The notes: generated by a model from the sequence alone, not told the origin. A stretch of DNA of 64,000 nt from Enchytraeus crypticus (GCA_905160935.1 CAJHZI010000051.1:197001-261000); one strand, 5' to 3'; shown: positions 52,561 through 63,829, counted from the first letter of the stretch. Program-made: numbers and translations.

Positions 52561-52904
52561 ATATATAATATATCTTCATTTATTTCAAAACGATATGAAA
52601 ACCGCAGATAGGTAACATACGAACATAAGAAATAGAACATACGAACATAATTACAGTATACACTATCCAAGAATATACATGTACTGTCATAGTAAAGAAA
52701 ATACAAATACTTTCAACAAATACTAAATTAGCTACAGTTTAGTAGCATCACTAATCATGTGGGTTATAAAGATTTCATTACTCAATGAGCTACGCTTATT
52801 TTATCGCATTGCTTCCTTTAGCAACGTGTCATTGGGTTTGAAAGTAATGCTCGTTTAGAGGGGCAAAAGCGGGCATTTGAATTTTGTTGACCTACCGGCC
52901 CAAC

Positions 52905-52976
52905 AGATCGCCTGCAGGGTGATTGCTCGCTTGGTAAATTCTTGTCCAGCAGATCGCCTGCAGGGTGATTGCTCGA
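52905..52976. repeat. 26-bp direct duplication
   Basis: The stretch CAGATCGCCTGCAGGGTGAT plus TGCTCG occurs twice, about 45 bp apart, at the start of a GC-richer segment (52860-53340). That segment has open frames on both strands but no recognised family or convincing splice pattern. Confidence 0.8.
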
Positions 52977-53399
52977 CAGGAGAAGGTGCATCGTCCTCTC
53001 CGTAAAAGGCAAGAGGACGAACACCTTGTTGGCGGTTAAAATACGAGGACCAACCAAGAATTTGTCAGCACTGAAAGCTGATAATACCTTAGTGGTTAGT
53101 AGTAAGCCAAGCAGTTTAAGGGGAAATTGTGGTCTGCTTGGAAGGAGTGGCCTACTTTCGTCAAAGATCACGACTAAAATTCAGAGCTCTATCCTCAACT
53201 CGCTGTCACTTGGTTGAACTCACCTGTTTCCAACTCTGGAAAGAACATCTCGAGATGATTCCGGAGGAATGTAAATGTGTGGAAGTAACAGAATATCTCC
53301 CATGTGGATCTGACGAGAATCGGTGTATATGAGTGTGTCTAAACAGATTTCGTACAGGCGTTGGTAGAGCTAAGTTCTCAATGAGCAATGAGGTCTAAT

Positions 53400-53666
53400 A
53401 CTGATATCCGATGTTCCTGACATGATCCTGATGTCCCTGACATCATCCTGGCGTCCCTGACATCATCCTTATATGAGGAAATGGACGTTAAACCTTCATT
53501 ATTATTACTATTATTATATCCAAAAAAATTAAATGACTTCATAATGATGACTGATTGAGCATAAATTGCTAACCTAGTTAATGATTAATGATGATAAATA
53601 GATTGAATAATTATCTTTGGATGAGGAAACGGACGTTAAACCTTTCTTATTATTATTATTATTATT
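53400..53666. repeat. Repeated LINE B/SINE tail cores with (ATT)n
   Basis: Two cores, ATGAGGAAATGGACGTTAAACC (about 53473) and GATGAGGAAACGGACGTTAAAC (about 53621), each followed by an (ATT)n tail. Before the first are near-identical GTCCCTGACATCATCCTGG repeats (53425-53470). Confidence 0.7.
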
Positions 53667-54282
53667 CAATGATGATGATTTTGTGATAATAATAATAATA
53701 ACAAAAATAAATGGTTGAAGTCCATTTCCTCACCCAATGATCAGGTCAGGGACGTCCCCGCAGTCCATCTCATTAGAGATCAATTCACCCATAGAAAAAA
53801 TCTGCAAAAGAAATGTGCTGAGGAGAAGTAAGGTCCTAAAATGAAAGCCAGTCCGGTGATCAAAAACTGATTAGGATACATAGGGTGCATGGTGGGAAGA
53901 GATATGTCTTAAGCTGGTCAGAGTAGGTTGAAAAAAAAAGAAGAACAAGAGCGAAGATTAGTATGTAAAGTTCCAGAGCATGGGCGCTGCATAAGAGAAT
54001 GAACTTCTTCCCAATGGCGTGAGAATATCTGGAACAGAGAGAAGATTTGGCATCAGTGCAACGAAGTTCACGTGATGTACAATGGGGAAGAAAGAGTTTC
54101 AGATAAGTAAGAAGGCTTGCCAAATCGCAGAGATTATACAATTAACAGAGCTATTTTGGTATTTTATGCGTTGATTAACAGGAAGCCACAGAAGATTGCG
54201 TAGTAGAGGAACGAGAGTGAGATTAAGTCTAAAGGTCTTGTAAACAGCAGGTGTGAGAAAATTTTGAACAGGCTGTAAACGG

Positions 54283-54286
54283 TTGA

Positions 54287-54323
<37 letters not shown>

Positions 54324-54360
54324 GGTTTAACGTCCGTTTCCTCATCCAGGGATGATGTCA
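54283..54360 (-). repeat. Nested LINE B-type tail with (ATT)n
   Basis: On the minus strand TGACATCATCCCTGGATGAG, GAAACGGACGTTAAACC and about ten ATT units, lying inside the LINE B reading frame. Confidence 0.75.
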
Positions 54361-54624
54361 GGAGAGAATAAGAAGGCACACCATATAATAGTAAATTAGA
54401 GTAAACAAGGTTAGAATGAACTATAGAATTTGCAAGGACTATGGCTGAACTTCTTGTAAGGAATAACTTCTTGTATATGCCTAATATGACGAATCTGAAA
54501 GAAAGAAGCGCGACAGATGGCAGCGATATGGGATTTGAAATCAAAGTTTTCTAGAAATATGACTCCCAGGGTTTTGGCAGATCGTGAAGGTGAAATAGCA
54601 AGATTTTGAACATGAACGAATTTA

Positions 54625-54700
54625 TTACTGACATCGTCAATGACATCGCTTTCGAGTGAGGAAACTGACGTTAACATTAACTATACCAGCTTTTTGTTAG
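54625..54700 (+). repeat. SINE-1 fragment in LINE B
   Basis: Carries CAATGACATCGCTTTCGAG, GTGAGGAAACTGACGTTAAC and TATACCAGC-T-run, the 3' half of SINE-1. Confidence 0.75.
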
Positions 54701-55551
54701 TAATTTTACGTCTTTGAAGAGGGATGCCATTTAAGAGATATTCAGTTTTGGAGGGAATCACAGCTAAACGATTAGCACAAAATCAGGAATAAGCCTGGTC
54801 AAGAATGGATCAAAAGTGAGTTAATTTCTGGTTGGAAGAGATAATATATAGTTGTGTGTCGTCTGCATAGAAGTACACATTAATGGGTACTTCACAGTAA
54901 TTAGTTATGCTCACGATAATCACGAAGGTAGCTAAGAGCAGTGATATATAAAGAGAAGAGCAATGGACCTATTACTGAACCTTGAGGAACACCGCGTACG
55001 AGGGATAGTTCAGAAGAGCGATCTTGACCAATAACGACCGATACGAACTGAGAGATATGATGTGAGAAGGGAAAAGCCGCATCAGAAAAGCCAATGCCGG
55101 ATTTAAGCCTATTTATTAGAATGCCATGGTCAATTGTTTCGAAGACAGCAGAAAGATTTAGAAGAAACAGGGCAGAAACCTGTTTACTACTCAAGGATCA
55201 TTACTGTTTAGTACGCTAAGATCATTATGGATACGAAGAAGAGTGGTTTCAGTAGAAAGGAGTTTTCTATAGGCAGATTGATAATGAGAGAGAGAAGGGA
55301 AAGGATCAAGACGACTGCATAAACGGGCATAAATTACCTTTTCAAGAAGTTTAGAGATGAAGTAGGATTGGAGATAGGACGGTAACTGGACAGATTGTCC
55401 TTTGGTAAAGGAGGCTTTTTTAACAAAGGAGATACAACAGCTTGTTTGAAGAAGGAGGTCGGCAAGATGCCTTCTGAGAGTGAGAGGTTGATCGAGTATG
55501 CAATAGGAGCAACTAAAACATCAATACAGAATTTCAGCAATGGTATGTCAG

Positions 55552-55745
55552 GTAGAGATGTGAATCGAACCGAACCCTGAAATAAATAAATAAATAAATA
55601 AATCTGGAATTTTGGCCGAACCGGACCGAAACCCGAACCGACCCTGATACTAGCCGAACCCGAACCGAACCCTGATTCTGGCCAAGCCGAACCGAACTCA
55701 AGCTCGCCAGACTTCACGAACTAGAACCGAACCTCATAATTTATT
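55552..55745. mobile_element. GAACCG-rich element fragment
   Basis: Starts GTAGAGATGTGAATCGAACC and consists of GAACCGAACC hexamers, with an AAAT tetranucleotide run near 55580-55603. Same family as 31181-32658. It interrupts LINE B coding. Confidence 0.65.
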
Positions 55746-56447
55746 TCAAATTAGCTATTTTTCAAAGCCTTCAACAGGAAAAAGTTTGACGTTAAAAAGA
55801 GATACTTGAGACAATGCAATTGCATAAATTATAATGATATCAAGAAGGATGTTGAAATCACCTATATATAAATCAGTAGGTGATGAGGCAATGTCTTCAA
55901 GAAGCAAGGGAAAATCAGAAATGAAATTGGTTTTGGATGTAAAAGGGTGGTCTGTAGACAGTCAAAAAGGGAGAGGATTTGAATTTACATACAGGACGAA
56001 ACAACATATTATCAAAGGACGCAAAGGGAGTATCATTACACAAAGAAAATGAAAAAGTAGACCTAAAATAGCAGCAATGTCACCATCACGACCAGTAGAA
56101 CAACCGATGTGCTGGATAGAATAGTCAGGAAGAGTAAGAGAGTTAAGGATTGAGGGTGGAGTATCAGGAGACATCCATGACATAATTCAGTTAAAAACAG
56201 AACATCAATGGACTCGGTAAAGATTGAACAGCTGAATTAGTTCAGGTTTGTTAAGATTGTAAGTAAACCGTAGTGGCAGACCGAACATTAAGGCAATAAA
56301 TGGACAAGTTATAAGAAGAATTACGGTCAGGATTCAATTCAACATCGGTAGCGAGAGTCAAGAAACAAGAAAGAATGAAATTTAAATGTCGTCTAGAAGT
56401 GAGGTTAAGTGAAACAAAATGAAGATAGGATTTGGAAAAGTATGGTA

Positions 56448-56585
56448 AAAAAAGCTAAAAGCTTATGTTAACGTCAGTTTCCTCACTAGCAAGACGATGT
56501 CAGTGACGGGCGAACCCAGGGTTTGAACCCCGCACATACTGATCCGCGGTCGAGTATCTTACCGACGTCGCCACTGGCTCCAGCC
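56448..56585 (-). repeat. SINE-1 copy
   Basis: Full copy on the minus strand: head at GGCTGGAGCCAGTGGCGACG, B-box-like region, core and tail. It lies about 100 bp beyond the stop of the host gene, so in its 3' UTR or just past it. Confidence 0.85.
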
Positions 56586-56689
56586 AAAAAAGGTAACACA
56601 AGTCAACAAAATAAAACTTTTTCTCATAAGAGATTAAAATTTTCATTCCACTGCGAAAATACGCCGTATTTAAGTTTTTCTGAAATCTT

Positions 56690-57390
56690 CTATGTGATAT
56701 CGGCTGATCTGCACTCAGATCTCCCTCCCGTCTCGCTCTTCACCAACTCCGATATCATAGAAAATTGCTCCCCACCAATCAGCTGACTGCTGCGCTCCCG
56801 CCTCATTCCAGCAGCATGAGGCTGCTGTTGATGTAGCAGTGGCAGACCAAACAGCTGCTGATCAGATCTCGTGGGAGCAGACTGAGCTCTACCAAGAGGC
56901 TGTATCAGAGCATTGATCTCCAGACTGAACGGATGGTTGACGTAGAACGGAGAGAGCAGGTCAGCCGTGGGTTGAACGTAACCATCTTGCGGCGGCTGAG
57001 AGGTGTCAGTGTCAGGACGCAGAAGAACCTGAGGGGTCAACCCAGCCGGTGAGCTGATCGGGTTCTGCGGCTGGTGTCCCCTGAACTTGGGGCACCTCAC
57101 TGGGGAGTCAACACTTGCAGTGGCCAGGCTCGAGAGCTGAGGCCCTGCCCCTCGCAGAGGTTTGTGGGTCGAGGAGTGTGTTGGAGGCAGGGAGCCAGAT
57201 GATCCTGGTGAGCTCACAGAAAACCCGATATGCTGTCGATCAAAGCTCTGATGTTGTTGTTGCTTCTGGAGATTGAAATGAAGCACCCGCTTAATCTGAG
57301 GCCTCCACGACTGCATCTTCTTCTTCTGTTTCATATGAAGTGTCAGACGGCCGTGATGTGATGGAAGTGCAATGTGATGGAAGTTCTGCA
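56690..57390 (-). CDS. Host multi-YxxP adaptor gene, last coding exon
   Basis: Minus-strand exon of about 233 codons to the stop at 56690-56692. The acceptor chosen is TTTTGCCTCAG before 57390, with a pyrimidine-rich tract and the phase that continues the previous exon (donor after one base of a codon). Composition is unlike the surrounding AT-rich debris: Ser/Pro/Gln-rich and GC-rich. Features are a basic start (HMKQKKKMQSWRPQIKR), a Gln-rich stretch, PPTHSSTH, and two Tyr sites, DGYVQPT and SPFYVNHPF. Low-complexity disordered tail. Neither a polyadenylation signal nor the rest of the gene is certain. The frame is consistent, but protein identity rests on the upstream exon. Confidence 0.65.
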
Positions 57391-57669
57391 CTGAGGCAAA
57401 ACTACAGAGATTAAAATACACTTTTCTTAAGTATTTTTGACGCTGATTACAAATCTGTACCCAGAATTTTTTATGCCCCAGTCTGTATATACAGAGAGTG
57501 AACTTGACAGTAATTCTCACAATATCTACCCTCACATTGTCACATCTTAATCATCATCTCACAACACCAATACAGTTAATCAATTAACGTTACGTATTCC
57601 ACGCCACTCCTGTGCTCTCTATATTTTAACATAATTGCAAAACTTGTTAAGGATATTTTGGTCACTTAC

Positions 57670-59130
57670 CAGGTGAGTTGGAACTGAGTAGAGGGTTTGC
57701 ACTGTTCGCAGACCCGGGTCTAAAACAACCATCCTCCAGTAAATCCACATTTCTTTCCAGAGTATCTGCAGGGCATACTTCCCTTCTTGTTTCTTCCTTC
57801 TCGAGCCAGCTCGAAGAAGACGAAATTGCGTTGAAATCACTATTATGTTGAACCTTAGACGTAGGTTTTCTGACAGGTTTAGGTGGTGGAGAGGCTTCGG
57901 AGAGATCATCAGGCTTACTATCAGCGCACATATAAGTCTTGTGATTATTTAAGCGCTGCGATGAATCTGGAACACACTGCTTCAATGTTTGCGAACAATT
58001 TGGAGCATCATAAAGATCTTGATTCAAAGAAATTGATCTAGACTCCTCTGTCAACCGCAGACAATAGACATCCTTCTTGGTAAATGGAATATTATATACC
58101 CCATCATTCTCACTTGAGCAGCTGGCGAGCTTGATAGGAGGAATGCAATATTGTTCTTCTTCATGTTCAGGCACTTTATAATAATGTAATTGATTTTGGG
58201 GTACATTGTAAACCTCCTGTTGATTTTGAGGTACATTATAAATGTCTTGAATGTTTTGGGGTACACTATACAAATCGTTTAATCCTAAGGCTCCAGCGGC
58301 CTGTACATTAGCCATATGATGCTCCACTGTACATAATCCAACAGGCATATTGCGTTTGACGGACGGACAATAATTAGAAGATTTCTCGACGCATCTAACC
58401 GGCGGTTCATCAGAGAAGTCAGGCTGATCGAATGATGCATCAGCACAGATGTTAAGTTTATTTAAATCAAAAGAGAGTCTACGTTCAGACGAAAAATACC
58501 CTTTCCTTTCATCTACCGTTGACTCAGCATAGTAACTCTGGGTAGGATGATCGTAAGTCATACATTCCTCAAATTTTTTATACCTAGGAAGGCCCTTTAC
58601 TCCCGGTGGATAACCAGTTCCAGCCCTACCCGAGCTATACTTTTCGTATACTCTCGAGTTTGAAATGCCTAAATCAGTGCATTTTGAAATAGCGAGAGAA
58701 TCTTGATTTGCAGAAAAGTTCGATATAGAAGTATTTTGTTGAGGGTCAAATGGCTTAGAAGCACAATCCGCCTGAACCCTCTCAGGTAGGGTTAGAGGAG
58801 GCGATCCCTGTACATGAAGAGAGTGCTGATCGAGGTCAGGCACCGAGGAACAACCAGCTCCACTACTCATGAAGTCATCAAAAGGAGCATCACAGAAATC
58901 GAGTAAATTGGGCTCAGACACGTTAAGGCGGCTAAAAGGAACCTGAAGGGTAGTAATTCGTCCTACAGAGACTGAGGAGAGATGATTTGAGGAGGGGTGG
59001 GTGGAGAAATTAGGTCGAGGTCGGGCCATGGAAAGTTTGCTGGCAACAATTCGATGATCAGACACAACTGTAAGCAGAGAATGTGGCGAAACTTCGACGG
59101 CAGAAGATGGCAAATTAAGTCTGTTAGCTA
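57670..59130 (-). CDS. Host multi-YxxP docking/adaptor protein, large exon
   Basis: Minus-strand exon ending at a perfect donor (CCTG/GTAAGTGAC, intron side 57669 downward; intron 57391-57669 is 279 bp). The 5' boundary is uncertain; TACAATAG or CTAACAG near 59130 could be the acceptor. The protein is disordered and Ser-rich and contains a tyrosine substrate array: LYSVPQN, IYNVPQN, VYNVPQN, YYKVPE, YCIPP, VYNIP and LYDAP, with spaced acidic residues. Phosphorylated YxxP sites bind CRK-type SH2 domains. ASPPPKPVRKPT near the end is a proline motif for GRB2-type SH3 domains. This combination suggests a GAB/DOS-, DOK- or Cas-like receptor tyrosine kinase scaffold. The PH, PTB or SH3 domain that would decide lies beyond the window or in unseen exons. 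Confidence 0.7.
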
Positions 59131-59179
59131 TTGTACATAACAATATTATTATAAAATGAATTTCATAACAATCCAAATT

Positions 59180-59620
59180 GCCCCCAATTTATTAATGTGT
59201 TTCAACAGTTCGTAGTTTAGAGAATACAATCATTGTACTATAATACAAAATAACACTTAATTGAACAATAAGTTGATTCCATCGCAGATGTGTGCCAACA
59301 ACACATGAATGTCTTACGCTTGGTAAATACATATGGCTTCTACATTGATTTCAAGTTGGCGAATTTAGAATCCCCCACCGATTAGAGCCAAATGCTATTG
59401 CAAAATGTCCTACACCACCCCGCCCCTTTAAAAGATGCTCCGGGATTGGCGTATGTGCCTCGGCATGTGGTTGGGGTGAACTGGAACTTTGATTCAAACT
59501 GTTGAATTAGGCAGAATTCAGTGGGCTTTTCAAATATCGCTTCGCATTGCATTTTTCAGTGTAGAGAGTAGCATAGATATGATGCATAAATACTTCTTCT
59601 ACTTCTTTTACCTTATCTCT
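59180..59620. other. Unassigned, probably intron or upstream sequence of the host gene
   Basis: No repeat or gene recognised; it lies upstream of the large host exon on its strand. Confidence 0.4.
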
Positions 59621-59629
59621 ACGAGTACG

Positions 59630-60290
59630 TCTCTGTACCCCTACTTGCACCTATCTATACTTGGTTGTAGAGTTCGCTGTAAAATAATGGGCCATAATTT
59701 CTTGTATTGTTCCATTAAATCCTTCAATTATACTAAATTTTTCTTCATTTTCTGTAGAATGTAACTCTATGGATTCTCCACGTAGTTTTCTGAAATCTTT
59801 ATTATAAAATTACCTGCCTTTATCCGACCAAATTTTCTTTGATTTTGTACCACTTTTGAATATTTCAGAGAAAGACTCGCTACGATAGCACCAGTTTTAG
59901 TTTTAAAAGGAAAAATCCAAGAAAATTTAGAAAAAACATCAAGCATCGTTAATAAATATTTGATACCATTATTTTCCTTCGCTAATGATCGCATATACAT
60001 CAATTCATATGTCCAAATTTCATCAATTTCCTTTACGAATACTCTTCTTTTACGGAACTTTTTTATAACTGGTTTGTGCAGTTCATTTGCAATTGGATTT
60101 GTCCATGACACAGAAGAAATTTTTGCGCCAACGGCGTGACTTATAAATTAAGTTTTACTACTTCCACACCTGATACATAAACCTCGTTGCAAATGACATG
60201 TATTTTTAATCACAAAAGTCTGAATATTATTAGTTTCAGTATGACTTTTGCACTTTAAACAACACAATTCAATAATTAGAAACTATTATT
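59630..60290 (-). pseudogene. Copy E: zinc ribbon followed directly by integrase, broken
   Basis: From the high-coordinate side on the minus strand: a zinc-ribbon block CLKCKSHTETNNIQTFV and CIRCGSSKT (about 60160-60275), then NPIANELHKPVIKKFRKRRVFVKEID (N-terminal integrase region), YLLTMLDVFSKFSWIFPF with a catalytic Asp, and IIEGFNGTIQEIM (about 59690) with the catalytic Glu. The first Asp (YELMYM) and second Asp (IKAGN) positions are altered. The integrase is clearly a different lineage from copies A, C and D. There is no phospholipase domain between ribbon and integrase. A divergent ATPase gene starts about 200 bp away on the other strand. Confidence 0.7.
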
Positions 60291-60314
60291 AAATGAATAT
60301 ACAAAATATATCTT

Positions 60315-60450
60315 GGCTGGAGCCAGTGGCGAAGTCGGTAAGATACTCGACAGCGGATCAGTTGATGCGGGTTCAAATCCTGGGCTCACCCGTCACTGAC
60401 ATCGCTTTCGAGTGAGGAAACTGACGCTAACCTTAGCTTTACCAGCTTTT
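60315..60450 (+). repeat. SINE-1, best copy
   Basis: GGCTGGAGCCAGTGGCGAAG with TCGGTAAGATACTCGACAGC (A-box region), GGGTTCAAATCCTGGGCTC (B box), CACCCGTCACTGACATCGC, GTGAGGAAACTGACGCTAAC and TTTACCAGC. About 136 bp. It sits in the intergenic gap between the copy E zinc ribbon and ATPase genes. Confidence 0.9.
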
Positions 60451-60479
60451 GTTTGGAACAACACACTTTCAAAAAGAAA

Positions 60480-60843
60480 TAACCACCCACTTTTTCCCAG
60501 AAGTATACGAGGCTTAATTGTAGGAAAGTCAGCTTCAGGCAAAACAATGCTTCAACTGAATTTACTAATGAGACCAGGTTGGTTGAACTAGGACAATCTG
60601 CAAGTCTTTGGTAAATCTCAATTTCAACCAAATAAAGAGTATAAAATTTTAAAAAAGCGTTTGAAGAGAGAGTACCAAAGAGTGCAATACTCAAATTATT
60701 TGATTTTCAAGATGAGATTATTAAGTTGAAAATATCACCAGCAGTTGTAATAGAAGAACTGGATAAAAATCTTGACACTGGTTATGATGTGGATTGCAAG
60801 ATTTTTGAAACCTCAGAAGGTGTACCAGATCTTCGAGATTTAA
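60480..60843 (+). pseudogene. Copy E: packaging ATPase, N-terminal part
   Basis: Plus-strand coding with a complete Walker A, GKSASGKT at 60523-60546, preceded by RGLIV, the P-loop strand of FtsK/HerA-type genome-packaging ATPases found in Polinton and adeno-like viruses. Then QFQPNKEYKILKKRLK and ISPAVVIEELDKNLDTGYD. One in-frame stop (about 60584) and a frame change near 60700 break it. The gene is cut at 60843 by a piggyBac-like insertion and resumes at 62808. Confidence 0.7.
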
Positions 60844-62807
60844 CCCTTTCAGCACCAGCGGACGTATATATACGTCCGAGTGTTATACTGCCAGATGTAT
60901 ATATACGTCCAACATCTGTTAAAATTAATATAGCAGCCCATACATTGCAGTATCTGAGCATTGACTTGTTTCAACACTTACAGTACTGAGTATAGTTCAA
61001 GCTTTCTATTCATGTCAAACAATAGATTGTCGGTCTCTCACAGCCCAAGTTATAAAACTTTTCTTCATTTGATAAACACCTTTACTATCCAATTATAGAA
61101 TGAAAAATAATATAGATTATAAAAAGAGTATAACAAGAAATCTCTCCAATTTATCTTGTCATAATAAAAAAATTCACTCAAATTGATCTTATTTCAGTTC
61201 TTTATCAGTAATAATTTCTAATTTCCGAAGCTGCATAGGATAAATTTATGCGGTGAGTAATATCATGAAGTAAAATAAGATGGCATACTATAATATCATG
61301 TATTTTACATTATAGTCTTACGAAATACACATTTTATGTGCGCTTGCATCTATAGGTAGACCCTTCCTAATTCCTGTGCAGAATATATTTCGGAGCAAAT
61401 ATGCCACACTAGAACGTCTTGAGTCACGAATCCTCACTTCTCTACAAAGGCCGCCTGTAACCTACTTCAAGAAGTGGTCTACGTTTTTGCCTTATGCAGC
61501 TTAGATGGATGTATGTAAAGTCTCGAAGTTCATTCTGGTATTGAGCTCTGGCTAGGTTCATGTCGCCGTATACGAGAAAAGAAGGTGTTTTGTCAGTGAG
61601 GTTCTGTGCTTCAATAGATATTTCTTCTTTGACATCCCAGTCTTTAGCCGAACTTCAGCAGAGTGAACTAAATGTCGGATCTAAGATCTAAGGCAGCATT
61701 TCAGGAAGCCGATGTATATCTATGAATACACCATGAGTATGCGAAGTCTTCTTCTAGTGCACTGCCTAACGGCAGGTCTATGACATATAATTCTTTCAAC
61801 CAATTCTGTCCTCAGCCTTTCTTTTCATCTCTATACATGAATTTGTTATCAGATCATCCAGCATCCCATGTCTAGGTCTTCTTCTAACTCTTTCCCCTTG
61901 CATTCTTCCTTCTATTTCAGCCTTTACACAACCATACCATCCATGCGGAGTAGACAAGAAGAACTAGCTGCTGCATTCTTGTGTTTGATGTCAAAAATCG
62001 TAAAGCTGATTCAAGAAGCCAGGCCTTCACTTTTTGCAGCGAGCTGTACCCAATGCTCTCTTTATGTATAATAGAAACAGACATATTTCGCTTCCAAGTT
62101 TTATGAACTGCGCATTTGAGTACCTTGCTGGTGGATAGATTGAGGAAATTATGGAGCTGGGTGCACGAGAATAGGTGCCCGTGTTGTTGTCGTCATTTAT
62201 TATGACGTATAAAATCCTTTGCGTCCACATCTCGTCATCCAAATCCTCAACGCTGATGATTGTCTGCGAAAAAGGCGGAATAAGTCAAAACAAGCGCTAC
62301 TATTGTAAGCTTACTGCTTGCATAAATAAGACAGCGTCACTTTTTACTCATTTGCTTATCCAAACAATCAGCTCAGACGTTTAGTTTGATTATAAATTGT
62401 GTAATGTACTAAATGTAACCAAGAAAAGTATAATTTTTGTCTAAATACAATTAGTGATAATTATGAAATGCGGGATATTTAAATTTTCGAAAATGTAATT
62501 CTGTGAAGTGGTGTTTTTTAAGTTTTATCTAATTGATATTGCTATAAAATGGTGTTTTGTGCTATTTTTATATACATCATTTTAAATTATATAAAGAATG
62601 TCATGCTAATAAATTAGCATAACCATACTTAAAAAATTAATGCCTTATTGATTTTATTGAATTTTACTGTCGTATTTTGTGAAAAATTTATGTGGCAAGA
62701 ACTAAAGCATGCAAAATAAAAATAGCTCAAAATTTTAAAAGGCTTATTAAAAAATACATGGCAGTATTTAAGAGCTCCTTTAGAATATATTGGCAGTGCT
62801 GAAAGGG
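60844..62807. mobile_element. piggyBac-like insertion in the ATPase gene
   Basis: 1964 bp with terminal inverted repeats CCCTTTCAGCAC (left) and GTGCTGAAAGGG (right). TTAA directly precedes the left end (60840-60843); the right flank reads TATG, so one side of a TTAA duplication would have mutated. The left subterminal region has the palindrome GGACGTATATATACGTCC and a second GTATATATACGTCC. CCC...GGG ends with a TTAA target are typical of piggyBac. No transposase recognised; a minus-strand frame at 62027-62242 (DDEMWTQRILYVIINDD) is unassigned. A LINE A 3' fragment lies inside (61740-61930). Confidence 0.65.
61740..61930 (-). mobile_element. LINE A 3' end fragment
   Basis: Minus-strand coding with RRRPRHGMLDDLIT and KRKAEDRIG, ending CTGCC-TAAC-GGCAG-type hairpin and TGCACTAGAAG. 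Nested in the piggyBac-like insertion. Confidence 0.65.
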
Positions 62808-63203
62808 TATGCTGAAAATAAAAACTTCATGATATTCGATGACTTACAATTGGAAAAGCAATGCAAGTGTGAAGCATATTATGTAAGAGGACGACACAGC
62901 AATGTTGATTGTTTCTATCTAGCACAGAACTATTTCAAGTTACCAAGGCCAGCAATACGAGAAAATGCTAATTTTATTTGTCTATTTCCACAGGATCTGA
63001 AAAATATCAACCATATTTATAGTGATCATGTGAGTACTGATTTAACTAAGGAACAGTATATTAAACATCAGTGCAAGATTGCTTGGAAACAACCCCGTGG
63101 ATTTATTGTAATAGATAAAAAGGATAAGGATAAATACAGAATGGGCCTGGATACTTTTTCATTCCTGAATAGAAAAATCTTTTTAATTGCTAATTTAAAT
63201 TAA
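62808..63203 (+). pseudogene. Copy E: packaging ATPase, C-terminal part
   Basis: Continuation after the insertion: KNFMIFDDLQLEK carries the Walker B strand (MIFDDL at about 62829-62846), then YYVRGRHSNVDCFYLAQNYFKLPR, an ATPase sensor/arginine-finger-type region, and ANFICLFPQDLKN, ending FLNRKIFLIANLN at the stop 63201-63203. This half is open for 137 codons and better kept than most viral fragments here. Followed 15 bp later by the penton-like gene. Confidence 0.75.
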
Positions 63204-63218
63204 CATATTAATAAACAA

Positions 63219-63562
63219 ATGGATTCGTATATGCAACAGATAGCTAAAAATACCGAAACCATAGTTCATAATACCAATGCAAGATCATCTTTTTTCATTA
63301 CGCAAAATCAAATATTATTCAACTATATGCCTTATATATTATGGATGTTTACTATTCGTTTCCAAACATTGATGAAAAGAACAATAATTTTAGATATTCA
63401 ACAGATAATGGCTTGCCCTGGTTCAATATTAACATTCCAGAAGGCTGCTACGAAATTGTAGATAATAATGTTTACCTTCAAAGAGCTACGAAAGAAAATG
63501 GTCATTATGATAATGCAAATGACAAATTTGCACATCATTGTATTCACACAGAAATACTCTAA
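63219..63562 (+). pseudogene. Copy E: penton-like protein, 5' part
   Basis: ATG 63219 opens MDSYMQQIAKNTETIVHNTN, then a frame change leads to YYSFPNIDEKNNNFRYSTDNG, the same signature as NNKFKYSTDGG in copies A and C, and GCYEIVDNNVYLQRATKENG. It stops at 63560-63562; the C-terminal half is absent. The order ATPase then penton-like confirms both belong to one viral module and suggests the ATPase was upstream of the known modules of copies A and C. Confidence 0.6.
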
Positions 63563-63734
63563 AATCAGTATTGAACGTAGTTTCAAATTATAAAAATTAA
63601 TTAGATTTTTCTACAAAAATTTCTATTAGGTCAGTCAGTGTTAGGTTTCAAAAGTCAAATATATGGAGATGGTCGTTGATATCTATGCTGAAATATTGGA
63701 CGAAACTAATGCTACTAGACTGTCGAATAACCCA

Positions 63735-63829
63735 AATAGACCTAAAGCATCAAGGGGTAATAAATACAAAGGCATAATTAAACCAATTATGCCTTTGTAT
63801 CTATTGCACCTTGATGCTTTAGGTCTATT
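63735..63829. repeat. 45-bp-arm hairpin
   Basis: 63735-63779 pairs with 63785-63829 with three mismatches and a 5-base loop. Its right side continues into LINE A sequence in antisense. Confidence 0.9.

Larger units (their letters stand above)
53670..56440 (-). mobile_element. LINE B, nearly full-length but decayed
   Basis: The most complete LINE B. From the 5' side on the minus strand: leader with degenerate 2A site DVELNPDR near 56335 (NPGP changed to NPDR); endonuclease remnants 55830-56300; pre-RT block LKFCIDVLVAPIAYSINLSLSEGILP and PLLKKPPLPKDNLSSYRPISNP (55334-55550); RT blocks FETIDHGILINRLKSGIG and VPQGSVIGPLLFSLYI (54901-55194); a post-palm block LGVIFLENFDFKSHIAAIC (54411-54677); C-terminal region 53960-54280; 3' UTR and (ATT)n tail to 53670. 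Interrupted by nested repeats at 54283-54360, 54625-54700 and 55552-55745. Confidence 0.75.

Noticed and set aside
57285-57390. Alternative C-terminus of the host gene ending in an acidic stretch with TSYETEEEDAVVEASD
   Set aside because: It needs the acceptor TGCAG 5 bp downstream and stops after about 35 codons; the long Ser/Pro-rich frame from the CTCAG acceptor is open for about 233 codons. Kept only as a possible splice variant.
58051-58266. Second minus-strand frame under the host exon
   Set aside because: Shadow frame created by the repetitive Tyr-Pro coding region.
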